64,000 nucleotides of DNA from Brienomyrus brachyistius (Eukaryota > Chordata > Actinopteri > Osteoglossiformes > Mormyridae). Where the stretch lies: contig NC_064555.1 in assembly GCF_023856365.1 (NCBI RefSeq), positions 11,249,754-11,313,753 on the forward strand, read 5' to 3'. Positions 22,551-61,652 of the stretch are shown one piece after another. The notes beneath the pieces are model-generated. The model did no database searches, had not been told where the DNA came from, and saw only the letters and a list, made by a program, of their open reading frames with translations. How positions within the stretch are numbered: position 1 is the stretch's first letter; each line of letters opens with the position of its first letter. Made by a program: the position numbers and the translations under genes.

Positions 22551-22745
22551 TCACTGGGAGCCCAGAGCCTCGCCAGGGAGCAGGCTCCCAGACGGAGCGG
22601 TTCTGGGTCGCAGCTCAGGACGAGCTCCTCTCTCGCCCTCCACGAGAAGCCAGGGGTTGGCGAGGGAGCAGGCGTCCAGACTGATCGGCTCCTCCGGGAG
22701 CTTCCTCCTCCTCTGCTTCCTCTTCTTCTTCGTAGGGTCAGTCAT
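22551..22745 (-). CDS. Short basic leader frame of LTR element 2 (hypothetical)
   Basis: This frame of 64 codons starts with ATG two bases after the 5' LTR. Its N-terminus is basic (TDPTKKKRKQRRRKLPEEP), and the same position in LTR element 1 also has ATG-ACC. It may be the original start of the element protein, now cut off by a stop. The function is unknown. Confidence 0.35.
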   Translation of the reverse strand: MTDPTKKKRKQRRRKLPEEPISLDACSLANPWLLVEGERGARPELRPRTAPSGSLLPGEALGSQ

Positions 22746-22747
22746 TC

Positions 22748-23035
22748 TGTCACGATCACAGCGGGCAGCAGTGCGATCGTGCGGGTAGGCGGGTCAGGAA
22801 CAGGCAAGGCAAGCGGAAATCGGGGCAAACGACGGGTTTATTGATGGCTAGGGAGCAGGAGACACTTAACCACACCATAACCACAATGACGGACCAGGGG
22901 AACAGGTAAGACCAGGACTTAAATAGGACGGGACTAATCAAAGTAAGTGGACACAGATGGAGACGATCAGGGAAGTACACGTGGGTAATCAGGGGGGCGT
23001 GGCACAAACGACGAGCGGACGAGCCGGGCATCACA
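22748..23035 (-). repeat. 5' LTR of LTR element 2
   Basis: On the plus strand it runs from TGTCACGATCACAGCGGGC to GGGCATCACA. It is nearly identical to the copy at 19960-20244. Confidence 0.87.
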
Positions 23036-23143
23036 GATACCTTAAATCCGAAAAGTTACCCCGATAAGCCAGTAACCTCGCTTCGTAGTACAGGCCATCG
23101 GTAGCTGAAAATATCAGTCTTCGTAAAGAGAGAAAATAAAACA

Positions 23144-23751
23144 CAGGTCGTTGTCGACTTAAAACTGCAATCTGATCTGTTCCGACTGACCGATCCGAAA
23201 GTCGATTATATGCAAGTCGGCTCTTTACCCTAATATTTTAAAATGTTATGCAAAAATGATCACATGTATAGTATACTGTGTAATAAAATTATATCGTCTT
23301 TAAGTCATATTTTCTGGTGTTTTTTTAAACGTTTTTATCACCATTTTCTTAGTTCGTTATTATTATAACATTATTATCACCAGTTAAGCTGCTAAAACAC
23401 ATACGGATACTCTGTACTGCACTGTGAGCGCTGCGAACAGCCTGAGCACGAGATGAATGAATGGGCGTCTCGCGGGGATGCTCGCTCCGCTGGTGTTATG
23501 ACGAGTTGAGCTACCTATCGAGACTTACTATCGAGCCTTTTTGCGCATGTGCAGTTCTACCTATTGGGGGTTAGGGTTAGGGCTATAGATTAGCACTACG
23601 GTAGCCTAACTCGACAAAGTAGTTCAACTCGACAGAACACCGGCAGTAGGGGCGGAAACTCATATACTCACGCTGGGCGACACTCGTGACCACATACCTG
23701 TGGTCTCGGAACGGTAGTAAGTTGCATAGTTCGTAAGTTGACGACGAGCTG
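23144..23751. mobile_element. Probable pogo-like MITE
   Basis: The left end CAGGTCGTTGTCGACTTA is matched by the inverted right end (CAGCTCGTCGTCAACTTACG read from 23751 leftward). TA follows the right end, but the left flank is CA, so the TA duplication is incomplete. No coding sequence. Confidence 0.55.
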
Positions 23752-25600
23752 TAGTATTTTTCAACGGTGTAGCGTTTATCCACGTTACATCGATTTTTTT
23801 TAAGTTACTGGAAAAGCTACAACGTTTTAAAAGTAGCTGCACTACTGATAAGCTACTGAAAAAAAGTAAAGTTAGTAGCCGAGCTAATTGTAATAAGATA
23901 CTCCCCAACACTGCTCGCATTCAGTATGATTAAATCCAAAGCTGTGAATCATGACTTCCCAGTAAGAGCATACTTCAGAGCATACGTGTTCCACAAATTA
24001 TAATATACATATAATAGTGAACAATAATGTTGAAAACCAAGGACAGATTTAGAAGGCAATAATTGCACATAATTCATCTGTCTACCTTAAGATCAGTTTC
24101 ATACGAAAATCAATATTGTTTAAAGCCAATTATAGTTTTGAAAGGGACTTACGTGTCCCTCACATGCTCTTCGGGTAATTTAATGTGTCAGCTTATCTGG
24201 ATGTGATAGCATGTTCTTGTCAGAGTGTGCGGTGCAAAGCCAGTGCGCCACCTGGAGGGGACTTTGGCTGACTTCATGATGAACTCCAGATCGCTGCAAT
24301 TCTGATTAAAGAAGTAGGTGTGTTTTACGGGGACAGATGGAAACGGAGATCACTGTATGAAGCCAGAAGACTGTACAGTGCTGAATTACTGTACAGCTAT
24401 AACCGCTGCTGGTCGCTCGTTATAGCAGATGGAGGCTATATGGGGGAAGGGGGGGGGGGGGTGTCAGTGGAAATTGCAGTAAGGTTCTGCCAAGTGGATC
24501 AAGACTGAGATTCTAGTGCAGGAAGGAATCAGTAATGAGTTAAAGGGTTTCGCAGGGACTTATTATGGGATGTTATAAAATAGAGATTTGGTTTTTTAAT
24601 TATTTGTATTTCCATTGCTCTTGAAAGACAGCTAATTTGTTTCTCACCTGAAGGAAAGTGGAGCGGGTTAATGAAATATGGAAAAACCTGAACATGCAAG
24701 CTGGCAAATGAAACCAGTGTGAACTTGGCTATATTTAAGCATTTAAATACTGTTAAGAAAGTAATACAACAGACTACAGAGGACATTGTGAAAACAACCA
24801 CAGGACACAGGAAAAAAATAGCTGTAGAAAAAATTAGCATGGGGTCGGGCTAATTGTTCTTTAAATGATGTAGTAATAGATGGACTCTGGGATTTACATA
24901 CTGCCTTTGATTAGTTAATCTATTCTCATGTTCTTAGGTGGCTATATTCCTCAAAGGTGGCATGAAGATTCTCAGTATGGAAAAGCCAAATGGTATAGCT
25001 GTTTGAAATAATCACCATATCTCAAGACATCTCCAGAGGTAATCATTTCTGAAAATCTGTACCTCAGTTTTTATGTGGGTAATCAGTCATGGAGAAATAA
25101 AGGTGTTTCTGCTTTTCTTATTAGTACCAAAGTGTTGATGATGGCTTGTGCATCATGGTGGCCAATTTAAAGATCAACAACAAAAGTTGTTCTGATTGTA
25201 ATGAGTGTAATCATAATAAAACTAGCTAGATGGCTCTTTTTCTGAGTGACATATTTAGAAATAAATGTTAGGTTACCATTTATATATTTAGCTTTACTTC
25301 CTGAGAATATCTTATTGCTGAATTACATATTGATTGGAGAATTATTATTATTATTATTATTATAAAGGAGTGTTGGTCAGCAGGGGTAAGAAATACCTCA
25401 TGGGCATGTACATTTACAGGCAAGATTATTATTATTAATAATTAATAATAGTAATGACAATAATAATTTCCACTGTAATAATAACTGTTATGTTTTTTTT
25501 CGGGAACACAAAGCAACACCGTTAAGATATTTAACATTTTCCGAGTAGAACAAAACCAATAAGTCTAATAATTAAATCAAGTAGAATGAAAGGAAGAAAG
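23752..25600. other. Intergenic DNA, no gene seen
   Basis: Contains a G-run near 24450 and (ATT)n/(AAT)n runs near 25345-25470. No exons or mobile elements recognised. Confidence 0.5.
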
Positions 25601-25619
25601 TGAAAAAGTCGTATGAGGC

Positions 25620-25925
25620 TTTTCCAGCCCTCCCCTCCTCCTTCGCCCGGCTGGCCTCCCTCCCTCCCTGTTCCTGGGAGAATGCCATAGGTTTGCTGAC
25701 AGAATTTATACGGGCTCAGCAGAGAGGAGGCCAGGATTTGTGAAGGAGGCCCGCTCCGCTTCGACTCGGTTCGGCTAAGGTACAATGCGTGTCCCGAGAG
25801 AGATCGGTGACATGGGAGATTGGACGAGCGACAATCGATGTGAGAACGACAAGGCGTGAAAGAGAAGAAATTGACGAGATCCATTTCGGGGCACAGTTGA
25901 TTTAACACAGCCGCCATTTTGTTGT
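25620..25925 (+). promoter_or_regulatory. ash1l: Probable ash1l core promoter region
   Basis: The stretch is G/C-richer than its surroundings and CpG-containing. At 25910-25921 it carries GCCGCCATTTTG, the reverse complement of the YY1 consensus AAAATGGCGGC, which in vertebrate promoters usually sits just at or downstream of the start site. No TATA box was seen. It is the first CpG-containing region upstream of the ash1l coding exons, and nothing else nearby would need a promoter. Assignment to ash1l is inference. Confidence 0.5.
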
Positions 25926-26873
25926 CACTTCATGTTTTTTTTTTCCTTTTTCAAAATGTAAAATTTTCTTGCTCGAAAGCTAATTTATCAAGGAAATCGC
26001 CACCGGTTTGTGCTACTTTAATTGTATTTAATTGTTGACTTTCCCAAAGTGGACAGCTCTTGAACTTCCACCATCACAGCACAGTGCCTATATATATGAT
26101 AGAAGGAAGGGTAGCTAGCTAGCTTGATTTATTAAAAAAAGATGTAACTACTTAAACGCCTGACAAGAGAGATGGCATAGATACAGCTTGCACTAGCACA
26201 CCAAAGCTCACATGTTGCAGCATTGCCGATTAGACGTGAGATGCTGTCATTGTGTATTATACTGGCACTCGGATTAAGAAATAAACATTATCTCAGCGCT
26301 CTGAATGAACTGTTGGAACAGAGGACAGCTGCGAGGAAACCACTTACAGTATCGACCTACCTTTGGGGGGAGAAGAATCAACAATCATCTGGTTGATCGG
26401 ACGAAATTTCTACGGATGATTGGTGCAAACATTTAGCGCGTATTATTTTCTAATTTCTGATCTGTGTGGTGGTGGTCAGGGGATATATTTCCCCTGTCAC
26501 AATGTCTACTGGGACGTGAGAGCTGCATGGCCGAATCCCTAGTTGGTCACCTACAACTACCATTTTTTTCAATTTTTATCATTAAAAACCTTTTACCTCG
26601 ATGACACACTGAGGTCTTTGCATTATGGCAAGGATGAGGACCCTTCGACAAAGCGTTATTCATACCTACCAGTTCTGATGGACACGTCAGTTTATTTTTG
26701 TCAGTCGCATCATTTAGGATGTTTGTCTAATCTCTTTGAAGAGACATTTTTGGCATTATTTGGACAAAACGGCAGTTGCAGAAAACACGACTACTATGTT
26801 GATGCACAGTAACGGGATTTCACTCAAAACGATGTGAGCATTGCATTTTATTTATTTTTTGGGACTCCTCAAG
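25905..26873 (+). other. ash1l: Candidate non-coding first exon of ash1l
   Basis: Downstream of the YY1-type motif the sequence runs without obvious coding content to a strong donor, CTCAAG|gtgagc, at 26873/26874. Vertebrate ASH1L genes have non-coding 5' exons. Borders are guesses from these two signals only. Confidence 0.3.
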
Positions 26874-27234
26874 GTGAGCAAAACCCTACTTCGTCATTAT
26901 GAATGTAACGGTTCAATTGTTTTTAAAGTCTCCGTGAATGCAGCTTTGCTTACAGAACTATAGTCAGCGTCTTTTTTGGAAAGCGAACTAATTTAACAAA
27001 TATTACTAGGCAGGTCGATGGCTGGGTAATCTACCACCTTCCACAAATCAATCTGCGCAGTTAGCTGCACTGTATCCTGCTGGTTCTAGACCGTATCAAA
27101 ATAAATGGTGTAATGACGATCATGCTCCGTTATTTAATTTTATGGTTATATAGATGTTGGGTTGGCTATTGAAACAGTGCATATGTGACATTTGGCATGC
27201 AGTTCATAGACTGCCTTGCATTTTCCCCGCTGTG

Positions 27235-27420
27235 GTTGACCCCAGGGGTGCGACAGCGCGCGCATTTGGGGCGCCCCGCAGCACTGCACGGGGACGCAGA
27301 CGATGACGCTGCCGGTAAAAGCGCTGCGCGCATTCCTTACCTGCGAGTCGCAGAGGTGATCACGTGGCCGCGGGTGCGCGCGCTGCCGGCGGCGGATTAC
27401 GGGGGAGCCTCAAGTCCTAG
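27235..27420. promoter_or_regulatory. CpG-dense island core
   Basis: It is packed with CpG, including GCGCGCGCATTTGGGGCGCC, GCGCTGCGCGCATTCC and GGTGCGCGCGCTGCCGG. Several stretches resemble the NRF1 site GCGCATGCGC. It lies between the candidate first exon and the first coding exon of ash1l and may be an alternative promoter or intronic island. Confidence 0.5.
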
Positions 27421-28189
27421 CATCCGTGTAACATCGCACCCATATCTCATGTGCATCATTCACAAATGGCTAACGGGGTTCGGATATTATCCAGTTATTG
27501 ATGATGATTTCTCTTAGGAGTTATTAATTACATCAACAAGATTTACGCAGTCTTAATAATAATATTAATTATTATAAGCAGCAATAGTGGTGGTCTTAAT
27601 ATTTGTATTAATGATACATGAAAACATTTTTACTCAGTTCATACTTATTTAGACGATCATGTGAGTAGCGTGCTCTTTTTCCGCTGTCATCCTCATTTAA
27701 CCTTTTTTCCAGTCTGGTTCATTGGATGCTTTTTCAGCACTTGTGTTGGAAGTGTTCTGTGGAACAAGGCTTTCAATTTAAATTGATTTTTAATTCATTT
27801 AGATTTTATCAAGGGGTTTTGGAGTATGACATATGTTTCTTTTATTTCTTTATCTTTATTAGTAAAGCTAACTGAGTAATTGACTAACTGGAAGTATTTA
27901 ATTGATTAACACAGCACTTTTCAACCCAGTCCTTGGCAACCCCCCCCCCCCCCCCAGTCCACATTTGTCCTCTTCAAGCTCCCAGGACACCTGTTCCAGA
28001 TATCAGTTGGTGCTGATGACTGGTTTGAGGACCACTGGATTAAGTTTATTATGATTGCATAATTGCCATTTAACATTTACTATTACACATTTTAGGAAAA
28101 AAATATGATTAATGATTCTGATCTCCATAAGGATTGAAAAAAATCATAGTAATGCCCGGACTTTGACAGTAGTACATTGTCATGGGGAG
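27421..28189. other. Non-coding DNA, probably ash1l 5' intron
   Basis: A/T-rich with a C-run near 27940-27955. No exons or known repeats. Confidence 0.5.
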
Positions 28190-28440
28190 CCTGTTGCCAT
28201 GAAGCCTAAGTTGAAGCCACTCCAGTTAACCCAGTTCACAACATGGCACACACTCACACATCTTAGTGCAATTCAGAGACACCAGTGAAACTATAGTCAT
28301 GGAGTTTGATTAATTCTAAATCGCCCATTATATGTCTGTGTGCCCTGTAGTGGGCTGGCATCCTGGGTGCACTTCAGCCTTGTGCCCTTTGCTCCTGGGA
28401 TCCATTAGAGACCCCAATTTTCCTGACCAGCATTAGTGGT
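28190..28440 (+). repeat. Very decayed GGAT-tailed SINE copy
   Basis: gtgccctgtagtgggctggc and cctgggtgcacttcagcc match the SINE body in order, with heavy divergence. No head or tail survives. Confidence 0.4.
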
Positions 28441-28559
28441 TATAGGGTGATACAGCTATACTGTGTGTGCTCAGATTTAGAACTGGAATGTAAATGGCCA
28501 CAAATGGGACTCGCTGGCTGCTTGTGTGAAGTGCTATTGTTCAAAGGTTTATGATTATA

Positions 28560-28830
28560 TGAGTCTTTCAGCTTTCTCCCCATGTCATCGTGGGGTTTCC
28601 TCCGGGTACTCCAGTTTCCCCCCACAGTCCAAAAACATGCTGAGGCTAATTGGAGTTGCTAAATTGCCCGTAGGTGTGCATGTGAGAGCGCATGGTGTGT
28701 GTGTGTGTGTGTGCCCTACGATGGGCTGGCCCCCCATCCTGGGTTGTTCCCTGCCTCGTGCCCATTGCTTCCGGGATCCCCCGCGACCCAGTAGGATGAG
28801 GGGTTTGGAAAATGGATGGATGGAGTCTTT
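28560..28830 (+). repeat. GGAT-tailed tRNA-type SINE, 5'-truncated
   Basis: It contains tcgtggggtttcctccggg, cagtccaaaaacatgctgag, an expanded (TG)n run, gggctggccccccatcctgg, and the tail ggaaaatggatggatgg. The tRNA-like head is missing. Confidence 0.85.
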
Positions 28831-30441
28831 CAGCTGTAAGGTAGTTTGTCTGTCAGTCTGCCTGCTGACGCATGGTTTACAGTTAATACTCTCATCAGCG
28901 TTTGGTCCTTTAATGGCTTGTCCCAGCAGGAGAACAAGTCACCGTCTGTCACACTGCCAGTTCAGTCCCTACAGGATTTCGCTGCTTTTTTTTTGTTTTG
29001 TGATTGTTGCAGCCAAAAGTGCTTCATTTTGCAGCAACTTTTCTCAAAATTTGCAGCATAGCTTGTGGAGTTTCTGTGAATGCGAATAAAAAACAAAAAA
29101 TTCCAAAAGTCTTGTATTTTGTTTGGTTACTTTATGATTAAGGTTAGGGCTGGGTAAGGGTAAGGTTGGGGCTAGAGTTATGCCCATCGAAGTTAATGGA
29201 GAGTACACATAAACATATAGATTCTTAATCTGTATGTGTGTGTGTGTGTTTGCCCTGTGATGGTCGGGCTTGTGCTGCAGTTTCCCCCTAATACTGTATT
29301 GGGTAAGCGAAAGATAAATGTATAATTTGTAGGATTTTAATGAGAAAAGAGCCTCATGTTTTCCTGGGGATGATTTCCCATAATGCGATACTTATCCTAT
29401 TTGCGATTATTGTAAGAGATTTTAACACTTGAGGCAAATTTGGTTGCTTGGTGCTATTTTTTAATATGTAAAGCAACATCTTTCCTTTGACGTGCAGCGA
29501 AAGCAGTGGAGCTTTAGAAGGGCGTGCTTTGGTGAAAAGGAGGATAAAGGGAGCATTTCCATCTTGACAGCGATGTGCCTGGAGAGTGAGGGAAGAAATA
29601 CTGAAATGCAATATTATGAAATGCAGCGACTCAACCACAATGTCTGCGTAACCTCACTGCAGCTTCACTGTAAGGCAGAGCCAACAAAAAGCTTGAATCT
29701 CTGAAGGTAGAAGAGGACTGTCCTCATCTTCTTTAAGCATTAAGCACTCCCTCCTGGCTTGTATATTTTTAGCCTCCACTTCAGTTTGACCTACCACAAC
29801 AGCTAATATTTTTATCCAGCAGCAAATTGGAGTAAATGGTATAAATGTGCTCATAATAACACTAAGTGTGGTGGGAATTAAATGGATGGAATAAGTGAAT
29901 GAGTTTGATGGAAGAATGGGATGGAAAGAGCATATGTGAAAGAGAGTGGGGTGGGGGGGCAAATATGCGTTCAGTTTTATGGAACACAGTTCCTCTAGTC
30001 TTACTGTTCTGCCTGGAGTCCAAAGAAGTGGGGAGGCAGGGAGCGGATGGGGAGAGGAGGGGCAGTGGAGGCGGAGCAAGTGAACGAATAGCAGGCAGTA
30101 GTACATGTGAGGGAGATGAGCGGTGAGGGCTGGGAGATAGCAGAGTGAGTCACATCCTGCCAATTAAGGTCTTGTGAGCGGCAAGGTGTCAGCCGCTGGG
30201 GGGCACATACGTCATGCTTCAGACAGACTCAGGGAAACTTCATCTGAGTCATGACAGGCCAAGGGGACATCGCTAAACAGGGGCACATGTGAAGCCATTT
30301 CAGGCGGAGAGCACAGGGGTGGACAGTATCCCCCTCAGTGCCGCCCAAAGGTATTTACTTACTGACTGACTGAGTCCTTTGCAAAACTCAACTAAAACTC
30401 ATTATTAAGAAGGGGAATATGAATTTTTGATTCAAGTGCAA
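28831..30441. other. Non-coding DNA, probably ash1l 5' intron
   Basis: Near 29095-29250 there is a short stretch (gtttggttactttatga, aaggttagggctgggtaa) matching the repeat at 61725-62340. Other open frames are short and motif-free. Confidence 0.5.
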
Positions 30442-30445
30442 TTAA

Positions 30446-30925
30446 AGGGGTCCTGATATGCTTTTCTGTTTTTTTCCTTTCTTTTAGTTTGTTATATAGC
30501 TTTATGTGCATGTAAATGGTCTGCAAATTCTTAAGGCCCAAAGTACAGGCCAAACGGAGTAACTCCCACCACAGAAACCCCTCTCCACTAATCTGCCTGA
30601 TACACGTTGTTGGAATTCCAGCCCTTACTTCCATGGCATGGTGAGGTCACCATGTAACACAATCCTTATTGGCTGCCTACTTACAAGGATCTGTCTGCCG
30701 GCTGCAAGATAAAGGCAGAACGTGTAGGACAAGTTTACCAATCAGGGCACACTGGGCTCATCGGGGCTGGGGTTAAAGCTCTAAAAGAACGTTTCAGACA
30801 GAATGAATAGAAATGTCCAGTATGAGAAAATGAATGTGTTTTAGGAACAACGAAGCATGTAAACCTATTCTTTTAGGCCCCAAAATAGAATTGTGAACAG
30901 TGAAAATGAGCATAATAGGGCCCCT
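30446..30925. mobile_element. piggyBac-like MITE with TTAA target duplication
   Basis: It begins AGGGGTCCTGATATGC and ends GCATAATAGGGCCCCT, an imperfect inverted pair. It is flanked by TTAA at 30442-30445 and 30926-30929. About 480 bp, non-coding. Confidence 0.75.
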
Positions 30926-30929
30926 TTAA

Positions 30930-31739
30930 TTACGTGAAAACTTGTTTTCCTTTTTGTATTTCATGAGTTTTGAAATGCCTTGTGCTGTACAAGTTACATT
31001 ATGGGATGGCTATCAAATGTTTTTTTTTTTTTTTTTATGTAAAAGGTATTTTAGCACAGGTGGTGACCTAAAATGCAAAACTTAAACCTCAAATTGATAC
31101 TGAAATGTAAATATTTTTTGTAAGTTTTGGTAACTACTTCAGCATAGCTTGTTTTCAGATACATACATTATATTCTAGTCTTGACTTTTGATTATGCCCT
31201 GTTGCAATTTTTTACTACGTAATTAAGTTTTTTTTTGTTTATTAAACATTTGTTTTGTGATCCTCTCAGCTTGTGACCAGTATGAAGGTCATCAGCGGTG
31301 GTAATCTCAGCTCACTTCCTTATTCATGATGCATACAGTTCTTGGATTAAGGGAGACTGCAGTCAGTGACCAGAACAGATGATGTCCTGTATTATCTTTT
31401 TAGATCAGGCCATTGCTATGTTGAGCCAGATAGTAAGAGAGGCTGTGAGGATGGTCTCAGGTACTGTGGTGTATGACAGAACTAGTATAGGTTTGGGAAG
31501 ACTGAATTTCCCGTGCTGCTGCAGGAAGATCATTTTTTGCTGCCTTTTTATGATGATGTTTGAAAGATGTCCTTCCCATTTCATGGTTTTGTTAACAGAC
31601 TGAATGACTTTTAATACAAGGTTTGAAACAGCTGATTTCTCACAACACCAAGAAATGGCTCTAAATGTATTATCTATACCTGACTGTCCAAAAATCACCA
31701 TGGCCCGGCATCTTGACTGTTTTCGTGTGACTTCCCAAG
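30930..31739. other. Non-coding DNA, probably ash1l 5' intron
   Basis: A T-run lies near 31020-31036. Nothing else recognised. Confidence 0.5.
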
Positions 31740-31920
31740 GAAGGCCTCTGGCTTGGATGGTAATATGCCTCTGGCTTGGATGGTAATTTGCCTCTGGCTT
31801 GGATGGTAATATGCCTCTGGCTTGGATGGTATTAGGCCTCTGGCTCGGATGGTATTAGGCCCCTGACTCGGATGGTATTAGGCCTCTGGCTCAGATGGTA
31901 TTAGGCCTCTGGCTTGGGCA
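31740..31920. repeat. 23-bp minisatellite, about 8 units
   Basis: Units read GCCTCTGGCTTGGATGGTA plus 4 bases. The variants gcttgg, gctcgg and gctcag are ordered from left to right. Confidence 0.88.
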
Positions 31921-33119
31921 GTTCCTCTTGAAATCATGCAGTGAAGAGATGGCAGAGGCCTGATGCTCCATCTACCAGAAATCTTTGGACACACATGCTG
32001 TTCTTTTCTCCTGGAAAAACGCCATTATTATTCTTGTTCTTAAAAAAGCACGCTGTAAGCAAAATAACTGCTATTGATGCTTTGACTTCAGTAGTTATGA
32101 AGTATTTTGAGAAAATTATTATGAACCTATTGAATAAAGAAATGAAATGTTCACTAGACCCCTTTTCAGATTGCTTACAGGTGTAATAACTGATGATTAC
32201 GTCACAGCCATGGTACATTTTATAACTAAATATAATTTACATCTTGGGATATACAAGTTTTTCAGTGTCCAAAATCATCTGTATTTGTATAGCATGTTTA
32301 AATGACAGCAGGTGTCAACCAAAGTGCTGCGCAATTAACTAAGCTAAGACACATTTAAACAATCAAATGTGACACTTTACTTGACGGGGCATAAATACTT
32401 AATAATAAATCAGTTAGTACTGAACTACAACTTATGAACAAATCACGAACGAATATAGTTTCTACTTGAGATCAAAGATGCGTCACGACATCAGTATTTC
32501 ACTTGTTATTTATTACTTGTTCTTTTCAGCAATTCCTTACTAGTGTCCTAAGTAGTTTACATTGATTTACAGAATTAAGAGATATAGTAACAAATATAGT
32601 GATTGCTTGGGATGAAAGATGCATCATTATTCATTAATGATGAATTAATGTGAGATCAGTATTTAACGTGCTATGCATGACTTGTTCCTTCAGCCACCCA
32701 TTCAGTTGGCTGAGCAAATCGGGGTCTTTATTTTAGCTTGTTGAGTTTTTAATTTTATAATTTGGCTTGTTGTAGACCTCTCCACACAGAGATGTAATTG
32801 TTAGAAAAAACCTATTCTTGAAGTCTATTGTATATTGCCTTTTGGTATCTCTGCTCTGTGCTTTTCACCAATTTGTATAAATCCCAGCTATCACTTCTAA
32901 AGGCGTCCTCCTCATTAAGCAGGTGTCTGACGTTTGCTCAGGTGGATGTTGAGGTGACTCATGTTATGCAACTCACTCAAGGGTACAGCTGCACTTCTCG
33001 TGAATCCTGGTTCAAGATCCAGGCACTAAGTTTGTGGAGCTGAGTTTCCTTGTTGAAATTCACTAGGACTGTTTCTCTGTCACAAAGATGACTGATCAAT
33101 ACCTTTCATCTCTCTCCAG
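31921..33119. other. Non-coding DNA upstream of the first ash1l coding exon
   Basis: No recognisable exon or mobile element. It ends in the pyrimidine-rich acceptor ctctctccag at 33110-33119. Confidence 0.5.
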
Positions 33120-33293
33120 TTTGAATGACAGTGGAAGAAGACTGTTCCTTTGGAAGACATGTGTCTCCAGTGAAGGAGGATTGCTGCTTCATCACTGATC
33201 ATCACCTCCAGCCTCCCAATCGTTTCTTTCACAGTTTTCCTTAGAACGCATAAACGTTCAAAACCCTTTAATAGTTTTCCCCTCAAATCATTC
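33120..33293 (+). other. ash1l: Candidate 5' UTR of ash1l directly before the start codon
   Basis: A good acceptor (catctctctccag) precedes 33120. The leader holds an upstream open frame, ATG 33125-33127 to TAG 33242-33244 (39 codons), in another frame. The ash1l frame itself has a TGA at 33171-33173 and no ATG between it and 33294. Confidence 0.45.

Positions 33294-61652
<28,359 letters not shown>

Larger units (their letters stand above)
19960..23035 (-). mobile_element. Non-autonomous gypsy-like LTR element 2 (3.1 kb)
   Basis: LTRs of about 285 bp lie at 19960-20244 and 22748-23035, starting TGTCACGATC and ending GGGCATCACA on the plus strand. The flanks are GGTAC on the left and GATAC on the right, a 5-bp target duplication with one later change; the intact MITE copy has GATAC. 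On the minus strand the leader starts GAATGACTGACCC and the tract before the 3' LTR is GGGGGGGGTTC, both as in LTR element 1. The interior carries gag-like and proline-rich frames but no visible reverse transcriptase, RNase H or integrase motifs. Confidence 0.88.
19853..23097 (-). mobile_element. Second copy of the GGCCTGTACTACGAAGC MITE, split by LTR element 2
   Basis: The outer parts 19853-19959 and 23036-23097 together reproduce the MITE at 11208-11370 in reverse orientation. Both ends read GGCCTGTACTACGAAGC inward. The uninterrupted copy shows the pre-insertion target sequence, with gatacc at the junction. Confidence 0.8.

Noticed and set aside
26543..26812. 89-codon plus-strand frame in the presumed ash1l leader
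   Set aside because: No recognisable motif and no sign of conservation; more likely part of a non-coding first exon.
29654..30163. 169-codon minus-strand frame
   Set aside because: Pro/His/Leu-rich, no motif, no splice or conservation support; probably chance.
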